Source of the DNA: Chloroflexota bacterium
GTDB taxonomy: Bacteria; Chloroflexota; Anaerolineae; SpSt-600
Direction of reading: 5' to 3'
NCBI GenBank assembly: GCA_011041825.1
Contig: DRAO01000475.1
Span: 1 to 5,399, forward strand
Length of the DNA stretch: 5,399 nt
Part shown: positions 1 to 5,399 of the stretch, piece by piece
Position numbering within the stretch: the stretch's first letter is position 1
Layout of the letters: every line of letters begins with the position of its first letter
Translations under genes and position numbers: made by a program
The notes under the pieces: generated by a model
Told to the model about the DNA's origin: nothing
Database searches by the model: none
What the model saw: only the letters and a program-made list of their open reading frames with translations

Positions 1-100
1 CTTTTTCTATCCCTAGCCTGCGGAGTAATTTCCAACCTCGGAGTTTTTCAACACCCTCGTTCGCTCATATTGGCATAGCCGCCAACAGGAGGGCCGGGAG

Positions 101-201
101 CTCAAAGTTCCTGGCTGAGCGGAGAAAGGGAGCTGGAAGCGCCCTGGTTAGCCCGCTTCCAGCGGGCTTTCACTGCTCGGGTCGGGGCTTTCAGCCCTGG
201 C
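101..201. repeat. Tandem structured repeat, copy 1
   Basis: First copy of a unit of about 100 bp, beginning CTCAAAG and ending CCCTGGC. From 111 to 200 it aligns without gaps to 211-300 with six differences (131, 146-149 and 192); one extra base lies in the first ten positions. Visible inverted repeats are: 132-141 with 154-163 (10 bp perfect, 12-nt loop); 150-156 with 162-168 (7 bp, 5-nt loop); and 185-189 with 193-197 (5 bp, 3-nt loop). The first two share bases, so they cannot form together. Strand of action is unknown. It may be a dispersed intergenic repeat family or a duplicated RNA leader element; I do not recognise a named family. Confidence 0.85.
150..170 (+). terminator. Terminator-like hairpin in repeat copy 1
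   Basis: AGCCCGC (150-156), loop TTCCA, GCGGGCT (162-168), with a run of only three T (168-170) before CACTG. The stem is strong and GC-rich, but the U-tract is too short for a confident intrinsic terminator. It competes with the longer hairpin 132-141/154-163, which resembles the arrangement of attenuators. It could equally be a DNA-level palindrome of a dispersed repeat. Confidence 0.3.
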
Positions 202-301
202 CTCAAAGCTCTGGCTGAGCGGAGAAAGGGTGCTGGAAGCGCCCTAAACAGCCCGCTTCCAGCGGGCTTTCACTGCTCGGGTCGGGGCTTTTAGCCCTGG
301 C
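202..301. repeat. Tandem structured repeat, copy 2
   Basis: Second copy of the same unit, nearest the FAD-protein gene. Corresponding inverted repeats are 232-241 with 254-263, 250-256 with 262-268, and 285-289 with 293-297. In this copy T231 also permits an 8-bp hairpin with one G-U pair (227-234 with 238-245, loop GGA) that is interrupted by a mismatch in copy 1. A further possible helix, 212-220 with 306-314 (9 bp, one G-U), would close around the entire copy and has no counterpart directly after copy 1. This copy therefore has the more complete set of structures. Confidence 0.85.
250..270 (+). terminator. Terminator-like hairpin in repeat copy 2
   Basis: The same stem as in copy 1 (250-256 with 262-268, loop TTCCA), followed by TTT and then CACTG. 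It lies 62 bases before the FAD-protein start codon. The U-tract is weak. The competing hairpin 232-241/254-263 would disrupt it, so if it functions at all, attenuation of the downstream operon is more likely than simple termination. Confidence 0.3.
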
Positions 302-322
302 CCAGGCTCAGCTAAATTCCTT

Positions 323-331
323 GGGGGGAGT
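323..331 (+). promoter_or_regulatory. Tightly spaced purine-rich ribosome site before the FAD gene
   Basis: A G-rich run ending GGAG (327-330) sits only one base before ATG 332, closer than the usual 5-9 bases. No other ATG, GTG or TTG exists in frame between the in-frame TAA at 245-247 and 332. The N-terminal FAD-binding motif begins at residue 7, so a later start would remove it. The start is therefore secure although the spacing is unusual. Confidence 0.5.
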
Positions 332-1714
332 ATGAGGGAGAAATTCGATGTAATAATAGTGGGTGCAGGTCCGGCGGGAATTTTCACAGCCCTTAAATTA
401 AGCCGAGCCCGGAAGTTAAAGATTTTGATGGTGGATAAAGGCAACGAGATAGAAAAACGACGATGTCCAGCTCAACAGCCGGGTGGGCATTGTGCCCATT
501 GCAACCCCTGCAATGTGCTCTCCGGTTGGGGCGGAGCTGGGGCTTTCAGCGATGGTAAGCTCACCCTCTCACCCGAAGTAGGGGGGAATCTAGGCGACTA
601 CATAAACGGCGAACGTCTTGAAGCCTTCATCGAAGAGGTGGACAAAATCTACACCCGGTTTGGCGCTACCAGCCCTGTCTACGGCACTAATATGGATGAG
701 GTGGAACGCCTTCAGAAAAAGGCGGCTAAGGCCGGGATGCGGTTGCTCTCGGTACCCGTTAGGCATATAGGCACCGAAAACTGCCGCTTGGTGTTATGCC
801 GGATGCATGATGAACTGGCTTCAAGAGGGGTGAATATACGGATGAGAACCCCTGTGACCCGCATCCTCACCGAAGATTCACGGGCTGTAGGCGTGGAGAC
901 CGAAGAGGGCACTGTTATCGAAGCGGATTTTGTGGTGGTAGCTCCAGGAAGGGGAGGAGCGGCCTGGCTTTCAGGCATAGCGAGACAGCTTAACCTCTCC
1001 CTTGACCGCAACCCGGTAGATGTAGGTGTGAGGGTGGAAGTCCCGGCAGTGGTGATGGAACCCCTAACCAATGTGCTTTACGAAAGCAAACTCCTTTACA
1101 CTTCTCGGGCCTTCGACGACAAAGTGCGCACTTTCTGTATGAACCCTTACGGTGAGGTCGTGTTAGAATATGTCGGGGATGTGATAACCGTTAACGGCCA
1201 CAGCTATGCCAACCACAGGACGGCTAACACCAACTTTGCCATCCTGGTCAGCAAGCGTTTCACCGAGCCCTTCAAAGACCCCATCGCCTACGGCAAATCC
1301 ATTGCCCGGCTGGCGAACCTGCTGGGAGGTGGCGTTATTGTCCAGCGGCTGGGAGACCTGGAGCAAGGACGGCGTTCCACGCCCGAACGCCTTTCCCGCA
1401 GCATTGTTGTCCCCACATTGAGGGACGCCACCCCCGGCGACCTGGGCCTTGTGTTGCCTTATCGCTATATCGTGGACATACTGGAGATGCTGGAGGCAAT
1501 AGACGAACTGGTTCCAGGCGTATATTCCCGCCACACGCTCCTCTACGGCGTGGAAGTGAAATTCTATTCATCTCGGCTCAAGCTTACCCCATCCCTGGAA
1601 ACCGAGGTGCAAAACCTCTTTGCCGCTGGAGATGGGGCGGGAGTAACCCGGGGACTCGTTCAAGCTTCAGCTTCGGGCCTGGTGGTGGCGGAGGAAATCC
1701 TTAAGAGGATATGA
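332..1714 (+). CDS. FAD-dependent dehydrogenase-like protein, COG2509 type
   Basis: This 460-residue cytoplasmic flavoprotein has no signal peptide or membrane helix. Residues 6-20 form a Rossmann dinucleotide-binding turn (G11-x-G13-x-x-G16), with D35 ending the second strand, where it would bind the adenosine ribose of FAD. A C-terminal FAD motif lies around 429-450 (A-A-G433-D434-G-A-G). Between them, residues 45-60 carry C45, C54, C57 and C60, followed by a glycine-rich GWGGAGAFSDGKL segment (65-77). This combination is characteristic, from memory, of the uncharacterised 'FAD-dependent dehydrogenase' group COG2509. The substrate and physiological role are unknown; the cysteines could hold a metal or Fe-S cluster or be redox-active. 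Length fits the family. It probably shares a transcript with mutS, 62 bases downstream, with no terminator between. No frameshift or missing cofactor motif is apparent. Confidence 0.85.
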   Translation: MREKFDVIIVGAGPAGIFTALKLSRARKLKILMVDKGNEIEKRRCPAQQPGGHCAHCNPCNVLSGWGGAGAFSDGKLTLSPEVGGNLGDYINGERLEAFIEEVDKIYTRFGATSPVYGTNMDEVERLQKKAAKAGMRLLSVPVRHIGTENCRLVLCRMHDELASRGVNIRMRTPVTRILTEDSRAVGVETEEGTVIEADFVVVAPGRGGAAWLSGIARQLNLSLDRNPVDVGVRVEVPAVVMEPLTNVLYESKLLYTSRAFDDKVRTFCMNPYGEVVLEYVGDVITVNGHSYANHRTANTNFAILVSKRFTEPFKDPIAYGKSIARLANLLGGGVIVQRLGDLEQGRRSTPERLSRSIVVPTLRDATPGDLGLVLPYRYIVDILEMLEAIDELVPGVYSRHTLLYGVEVKFYSSRLKLTPSLETEVQNLFAAGDGAGVTRGLVQASASGLVVAEEILKRI

Positions 1715-1776
1715 TGCCGGGAAGCTATGCCTGGCGAATTGCCCTGAATGGGCTAAAGGAGTTCGTGGAGGTGTGA
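1711..1776 (+). CDS. Possible 21-codon mini-ORF bridging to mutS
   Basis: An open frame starts at ATG 1711 (or the adjacent ATG 1714) and ends at TGA 1774-1776. It overlaps the FAD-protein stop as ATGA (1711-1714), and its own stop directly abuts the mutS ATG (TGAATG). A GAGG at 1705-1708 lies 5 bases before ATG 1714. The peptide, MMPGSYAWRIALNGLKEFVEV in two parts (MMPGSYAWRI then ALNGLKEFVEV), matches nothing I recognise. If translated, ribosomes would cross the mutS Shine-Dalgarno and stop at its start codon, giving translational coupling. An open frame this short is common by chance, so this is only a candidate. Confidence 0.25.
   Translation: MMPGSYAWRIALNGLKEFVEV
1767..1772 (+). promoter_or_regulatory. 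Ribosome binding site of mutS
   Basis: GGAGGT, a near-perfect Shine-Dalgarno, lies four bases before ATG 1777. Later in-frame ATGs at 1789 and 1798 are 16 or more bases away, so it selects 1777 as the start, although the conserved MutS sequence itself would permit the later ones. Confidence 0.75.
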
Positions 1777-4416
1777 ATGCCCGCTAAGATGACCCCGATG
1801 CTGAAACAATACCGGGAGCTTAAAGCCCGCTATCCCGATGCCATCCTCCTCTTCCGGCTGGGGGACTTCTACGAAATGTTTGAGGAAGACGCCAAAACTG
1901 CCTCCCGGGAACTGGAGCTTGTCCTCACATCCCGTCGCTTCTCCAAGACGGTGAAGCTCCCGATGTGTGGTATCCCCCATCACCAGTTGACAACCTACGT
2001 CGCCAAGCTTATCGAAAAGGGCCACAAGGTCGCCATTGCCGAGCAGATGGAAGACCCTTCCAAAGTGCGGCGGCTGGTCAAGCGGGAAGTGGTGCGGGTT
2101 ATCACCCCTGGCACTGTCATTGAGGAAGGGCTGTTGCCTGAGAAAGAAGAGAACTTCCTCGTTGCCATCGCCCCTGGCGAAGAGGGCTATGGCCTCGCAG
2201 CGGTGGAGCTTTCTACCGGTGAATTTTCCACCACTCAGGTCGAAGGCCCCGATGCCCTTGAACGGCTGTTGGAGGAATTGGAGTGCCTCCGTCCCAGTGA
2301 ATATGTCCTTCCACCATCCCTGGCTCAGGATGAAAAATTCATCGCCCGACTTCTGGAAATCCGCAAAGCCCGCATTTCTCCCGAGGACGAGGCTGCTTTC
2401 TCCCTCCACGCTGCCAGGGAATGCCTCCTGAAGCACTTCAAAGTAGCATCGCTGGAGGCCTATGGGTGCGATAACCTCCCCCTAGCCGTATGTGCTGCCG
2501 GAGCCGCCCTCCATTACCTCAAGGAGAACCAGGTCTCCGACCTGGGCCAGTTACGACGGCTGCGCACTTACAGTCTCGCTTCATATATGACCCTGGATGC
2601 CGTCACCTCCCGGAACCTGGAGCTCCTCAGAACCATCCGGGAGGGCGAGACCAAGGGTTCCCTCTTCTGGGTGCTCGACCATACGGTCACGGCGATGGGG
2701 GCTAGGCTTCTCCGCCGCTGGATTACCAGGCCCCTCTTGGAGGTGGAAGTTATCAAGAAGCGGTTGGATGCGGTGGAGAACCTCGTCAATGACCATTTCC
2801 TGCGGGGTGATTTGCGCCGTCTCCTCGATGGCCTCCACGATGTAGAGAGGCTGGTGGGACGCATTGGCTTCGGCAGTGCCAATGCCCGTGACCTGGTGGC
2901 TTTACGCCGGGCGTTAGAGCGCATACCGGCCATCAAAGAAGTGCTCAACCGCACCACAGCCTCCCGTTTCCAGGAGTTAAACAAAATCCTTGACCCCCTG
3001 CAAGATGTTGCCTCTCTCATTCGGGATGCCTTGGTGGACAGCCCTCCGGTCCTGGTAAAGGAAGGTGGTCTCATCCGCTCCGGCTATCACCCCGAATTAG
3101 ACCGCCTCCGCCAGAAGATTGCTGAGAACCGGGCCTGGCTGGCTAAGTATGAGGCCAGGGAGCGGGAGCGCACCGGCATCAAGAACCTGCGGGTGCGTTA
3201 CAATGAGGTCTTCGGCTTCTTCATTGAGGTGACCAAAAGCAACCTGCACCTCGTCCCGCCCGATTACGAGCGCAAGGCCACCATCACCCACGCCGAGCGC
3301 TTCATCACCCCGGAGCTTAAGGCCAAGGAGACGGAGATACTGGCCGCTGAAGACCGGGCTAAAGAGCTCGAATATGAGCTCTTCGTGCGGCTCCGGCAGG
3401 AGGTGGCCTCTCATACTGACCGCCTCCAGCAAGCTGGGCAAGTCCTGGCCGAATTGGATGCCCTTTGCTCCCTGGCTGAGGCTGCTGCCCGCTACGGCTA
3501 TGTGAAGCCCACTGTGGATGAAAGCAGCCTCATCCGGATAAAAGAGGGCCGTCACCCCGTGGTGGAGCGAATGATGCCCGAAGGGGAGCCCTTCGTCCCC
3601 AATGATGCCTTGCTGGATGGCGAGGATAACCGTCTGCTGGTCATCACCGGGCCGAATATGTCTGGCAAGAGTGTGTTCGTTCGGCAGATAGCCCTCATCA
3701 CCCTGATGGCTCAGATGGGGAGTTTCGTCCCAGCCAGGGAAGCCCACATTGGCATTGTGGACCGCATTTTCACCCGCATCGGGGCCACCGATGAAATCGC
3801 TCGGGGCCGTTCCACTTTCCTGGTCGAGATGAGCGAGACCGCTCATATCCTCCATCACGCCACCTCCCGTAGCTTGGTGGTGCTGGATGAAGTAGGCCGG
3901 GGTACCAGCACTTACGATGGAATGAGCTTGGCCTGGGCGGTGGCCGAATACATCCACGATGAAATCAAGGCTCGCACCCTTTTCGCCACTCACTACCACG
4001 AGCTCACGGAGTTAGAAGGGCACCTGAGCGGTGTGAGGAATTATAACCTGGCAGTGGCCGAGCGAGGCGGCCAGGTGATTTTCTTGCGGCGGGTTGTACC
4101 CGGTGGTGCAAGCAAGAGCTATGGCGTCCAAGTTGCCCGGCTGGCCGGATTGCCCGATAAGGTCATCAGGCGGGCAATGGAGGTGCTGGAGGAGGTGGAA
4201 AACAGAGGAGCCGGGCGAGAGGTCAAAGCCTTGCGGGAAGTTACTCCCCCCTGGCCTCAGAAACCCCCGGAGCGCCTCTTGCTTCCCGTAGACGATGGGA
4301 TTGTGTGGGAGGTGGTGAGGAAGATTTACGGAGCTGACATAGCCAACCTCACCCCGGTGCAGGCGCTGGTGCTTTTGAATGAATTGCAACAGAAACTAAA
4401 ATCCGGCCAACTTTGA
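1777..4416 (+). CDS. mutS: DNA mismatch repair protein MutS
   Basis: This 879-residue MutS1 protein, a typical full length, binds mismatches and small loops in DNA as a dimer and signals to MutL by ATP-driven clamp formation. Domain I holds the mismatch-reading Phe-x-Glu (F31, E33 in GDFYEMF), which separates it from MutS2. The connector spans about 120-250, the lever/core about 260-560, and the clamp contains the conserved NLRVRYNEVFGFFIEV segment (470-485). The ATPase has Walker A GPNMSGKS (625-632), the signature region STFLVEMSET (679-688), Walker B LDE (703-705) followed by GRGTSTYDG, and the switch THYHE (738-742). The C-terminal helix-turn-helix dimer region ends in PVQALVLLNELQQKL. 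I see no clear beta-clamp QLSLF-type motif in the linker around 805-835. No mutL follows, unlike in many bacteria. All catalytic residues are intact. Confidence 0.98.
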   Translation: MPAKMTPMLKQYRELKARYPDAILLFRLGDFYEMFEEDAKTASRELELVLTSRRFSKTVKLPMCGIPHHQLTTYVAKLIEKGHKVAIAEQMEDPSKVRRLVKREVVRVITPGTVIEEGLLPEKEENFLVAIAPGEEGYGLAAVELSTGEFSTTQVEGPDALERLLEELECLRPSEYVLPPSLAQDEKFIARLLEIRKARISPEDEAAFSLHAARECLLKHFKVASLEAYGCDNLPLAVCAAGAALHYLKENQVSDLGQLRRLRTYSLASYMTLDAVTSRNLELLRTIREGETKGSLFWVLDHTVTAMGARLLRRWITRPLLEVEVIKKRLDAVENLVNDHFLRGDLRRLLDGLHDVERLVGRIGFGSANARDLVALRRALERIPAIKEVLNRTTASRFQELNKILDPLQDVASLIRDALVDSPPVLVKEGGLIRSGYHPELDRLRQKIAENRAWLAKYEARERERTGIKNLRVRYNEVFGFFIEVTKSNLHLVPPDYERKATITHAERFITPELKAKETEILAAEDRAKELEYELFVRLRQEVASHTDRLQQAGQVLAELDALCSLAEAAARYGYVKPTVDESSLIRIKEGRHPVVERMMPEGEPFVPNDALLDGEDNRLLVITGPNMSGKSVFVRQIALITLMAQMGSFVPAREAHIGIVDRIFTRIGATDEIARGRSTFLVEMSETAHILHHATSRSLVVLDEVGRGTSTYDGMSLAWAVAEYIHDEIKARTLFATHYHELTELEGHLSGVRNYNLAVAERGGQVIFLRRVVPGGASKSYGVQVARLAGLPDKVIRRAMEVLEEVENRGAGREVKALREVTPPWPQKPPERLLLPVDDGIVWEVVRKIYGADIANLTPVQALVLLNELQQKLKSGQL

Positions 4417-4441
4417 CTTGGGGCTTTCATTGTATTATACT
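4413..4441 (+). promoter_or_regulatory. Near-consensus sigma70/sigmaA promoter
   Basis: The -35 TTGACT (4413-4418) and -10 TATACT (4436-4441) are separated by 17 bases, the optimal spacing, with one mismatch to consensus in each hexamer. The -35 overlaps the mutS stop codon (TGA 4414-4416). Transcription would begin near 4448, giving a leader of about 17 bases before the HD gene. This would make the HD-MNT pair independent of mutS transcription. It is recognised from sequence only; an alternative -10 (TATTAT, 4433-4438) gives a poorer 14-base spacer. Confidence 0.7.
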
Positions 4442-4454
4442 TGGATTGAGGAAC

Positions 4455-4458
4455 AGGA
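4455..4458 (+). promoter_or_regulatory. Ribosome binding site of the HD-domain gene
   Basis: AGGA lies six bases before ATG 4465. A second ATG follows immediately (4468), nine bases from the site, so either could initiate; the protein would differ by one methionine only. Confidence 0.5.
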
Positions 4459-4464
4459 TTTGCA

Positions 4465-4995
4465 ATGATGTTTAGGTTAATCCGCCAAGGGTGTTATAGG
4501 GCCTGGCAGTTCTGGGCTGCATTAACCGCCACTCTAAGCGAGGAAGATGAGAGAGTGCTGGAAGAGCAACTTACACCCCGGGAATTGGCTCTTTTCAAAC
4601 GGATGTCCCTGGCTGATCAGCGCCACAGCTTGGACGTGTATTACACCCTTCGGGAAAGAGGACATACCGAGCCAGACCTGCTGAAAGCAGCGCTTTTACA
4701 CGACATCGGCAAGGCTGATGGGAACTTGCGCCTCTGGCACCGGGTGGCCATAGTGTTAGTGAGGGCGATTTGTCCCGCAGCGTTGAAATGGCTGGCCGTC
4801 CCCGATGGATGGCGCTACCCCTTTTACGTGCACTATTATCACCCCCTAAAGGGGGCCGAGTTGGCCGAGAAAGCAGGTTGTTCAAAGGTGACTGTGGAGC
4901 TCATCCGGAGGCATCAGAGAGAACTGGAACTGCCGCCTTATGAAGGCATAGAGGAGTTGTTGAAAGCCTTGCAGGAAGTGGACAGGGCAAAGTGA
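4465..4995 (+). CDS. HD-domain (HDIG-type) phosphohydrolase-like protein
   Basis: This 176-residue predicted metal-dependent phosphohydrolase has the HD metal-ligand series: H54 (QRHSLDV), H79-D80 in LLHDIGK (77-83), H123/H126 in VHYYHPLKGAELA, and H150 in RRHQ. These would form the metal site used by HD enzymes to cleave phosphomonoesters or phosphodiesters of nucleotides. Residues 94-112 form a hydrophobic helix broken by a proline, more likely buried than membrane-spanning. The first 25 residues are aromatic and basic, without a signal-peptide cleavage pattern. The specific substrate cannot be inferred; it is not a GGDEF/EAL fusion or a long RelA/SpoT protein. It sits directly behind a strong promoter, and its TGA overlaps the next gene's ATG by one base, so the two are probably translationally coupled. 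Confidence 0.8.
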   Translation: MMFRLIRQGCYRAWQFWAALTATLSEEDERVLEEQLTPRELALFKRMSLADQRHSLDVYYTLRERGHTEPDLLKAALLHDIGKADGNLRLWHRVAIVLVRAICPAALKWLAVPDGWRYPFYVHYYHPLKGAELAEKAGCSKVTVELIRRHQRELELPPYEGIEELLKALQEVDRAK

Positions 4996-5399
4996 TGGGT
5001 GACTTTTCGCTTATCCGGGAAAAACTTGCTAAATACTTCCAGGAGGCGCCCTATCCTGTGGTTGCCGCTTATCTTTTCGGTTCCCAGGCCAGGGAAGAAA
5101 CCACCGCTTTGAGTGATACAGACATCGGAATTTACCTGGATGAATCCGAGCCGGGGAAAAGGGTTGGGTTTTACCTTACTTTGCTAGATGAGCTGTCCAG
5201 GATTATAAGGGACGGGGAAGTGGACCTCATCTATTTGAACGATGCCTCACCTCTATTAGCCTATAACATCATTCACGGCAGGCTGATTTATTGTTCTGAC
5301 GAAGCGAAACGAGTTGCCTTTGAAGCGGAAATTATCTCTCGCTACCTTGATGAGCAGGCAATGCACCGATGCTACTACACCTTCTTGAGGCAGCGCATC
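4995..5399 (+). CDS. MNT-type minimal nucleotidyltransferase (MntA-like), 3' end cut by window
   Basis: The start ATG 4995-4997 overlaps the HD-gene stop (TGATG); AGGG at 4984-4987 is a suitable ribosome site. 135 codons are open to the window edge. Residues 27-48 carry the polymerase-beta-like nucleotidyltransferase signature G29-S30-x10-D41-x-D43, with a third likely catalytic acid at D77 (EVDLIYLN), so the active site appears complete. The segment 107-135 (E-A-E-I-I-S-R-Y-L-D ... Y-Y-T-F-L) matches the C-terminal helix usual for MNT proteins of about 135-145 residues, so little is missing. In characterised type VII systems, MntA adds AMP units to a HEPN toxin (HepT) and neutralises it. No HEPN gene is within the window; it would be expected immediately downstream. 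Alternatively it is an orphan MNT protein acting with the HD gene. Confidence 0.88.
   Translation, partial: MGDFSLIREKLAKYFQEAPYPVVAAYLFGSQAREETTALSDTDIGIYLDESEPGKRVGFYLTLLDELSRIIRDGEVDLIYLNDASPLLAYNIIHGRLIYCSDEAKRVAFEAEIISRYLDEQAMHRCYYTFLRQRI

Larger units (their letters stand above)
1..331. other. Non-coding leader region upstream of the FAD-protein gene
   Basis: No reading frame with a credible start, ribosome site and recognisable protein is seen here on either strand. Positions 1-100 are plain sequence with one short direct repeat (CGGAGT at 21-26 and 39-44) and a T-rich stretch followed by CAAC (45-53) that resembles the ends of some insertion sequences; no transposase is present. Positions 101-301 are a two-copy tandem repeat rich in inverted repeats. 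Positions 302-331 lead to the start codon at 332. No clear sigma70 promoter is visible; the best -10-like hexamer (CATATT, 66-71) lacks a good -35. The FAD gene may therefore be read from a promoter outside the window or from a non-sigma70 one. Confidence 0.7.

Noticed and set aside
140..200. tRNA gene in repeat copy 1
   Set aside because: A D-arm-like TGGTTAGC is present, but there is no TTCRA T-loop motif, no anticodon arm and no 7-bp acceptor pairing, and copy 2 changes the very bases that would form the D loop.
101..301. CRISPR array
   Set aside because: Only two units that are near-identical throughout, with no unique spacers between short repeats.
101..314. T-box riboswitch
   Set aside because: AGGGTGCTGGAAGCGCC in copy 2 loosely recalls the T-box antiterminator, but the conserved core GGTGGNACCGCG is absent, there is no Stem I specifier arrangement, and the downstream gene is not an aminoacyl-tRNA or amino-acid gene.
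244..444. Minus-strand 66-codon frame across repeat copy 2 and the start of the FAD gene
   Set aside because: It runs through palindromic repeat sequence and the Rossmann motif of the real gene; low-complexity translation.
1753..2436. Minus-strand open frame of 227 codons overlapping the mutS 5' end
   Set aside because: It is a shadow of mutS domain I and the connector; no recognisable protein family is seen.
3097..3999. Long open frame of 300 codons on the minus strand within mutS
   Set aside because: It is antisense to the conserved clamp and ATPase domains of mutS, has no recognisable domain, and arises from the codon bias of the sense gene.
4417..4464. Terminator after mutS
   Set aside because: No inverted repeat followed by a T-run is present in this 48-base gap; the AT-rich stretch is better explained as a promoter -10 region.

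Overview
The window is bacterial DNA with roughly balanced to moderately high GC. It carries four plus-strand genes packed closely behind a 331-base non-coding leader. Protein style (Arg/Glu-rich, compact genes, short spacers) would suit a Chloroflexota-like or Firmicutes-like, possibly thermophilic, anaerobe. The phylum cannot be fixed from the sequence alone, so that placement is a weak inference.

Layout. Positions 1-331 contain no convincing gene. They hold a roughly 100-bp unit present twice in tandem (101-201 and 202-301), with 84 of 90 aligned positions identical. Each copy is full of inverted repeats that can fold in mutually exclusive ways. Next comes an FAD-dependent dehydrogenase-like protein (332-1714) of the uncharacterised COG2509 type, with a four-cysteine cluster. 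A possible 21-codon mini-ORF (1711-1776) exactly bridges the gap to mutS (1777-4416), which is a full-length, motif-intact MutS1 mismatch-recognition ATPase. A near-consensus sigma70/sigmaA promoter (TTGACT-17-TATACT, 4413-4441) overlaps the mutS stop codon. It should start a separate transcript carrying an HD-domain phosphohydrolase-like gene (4465-4995) and, overlapping it by one base, a MNT-type minimal nucleotidyltransferase (4995 to the window end). The MNT gene is cut by the window edge very near its expected C-terminus.

How they may work together. The FAD gene and mutS are co-directional and probably co-transcribed; no mutL is visible here. The HD and MNT genes form a translationally coupled pair. 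MNT proteins of this type are usually partnered with a HEPN protein (HepT/MntA type VII toxin-antitoxin), so a HEPN gene just past position 5399 is a testable expectation. The most unusual non-coding signal is the tandem structured repeat ahead of the FAD gene. The most unusual coding signal is the HD-MNT coupling under its own promoter.
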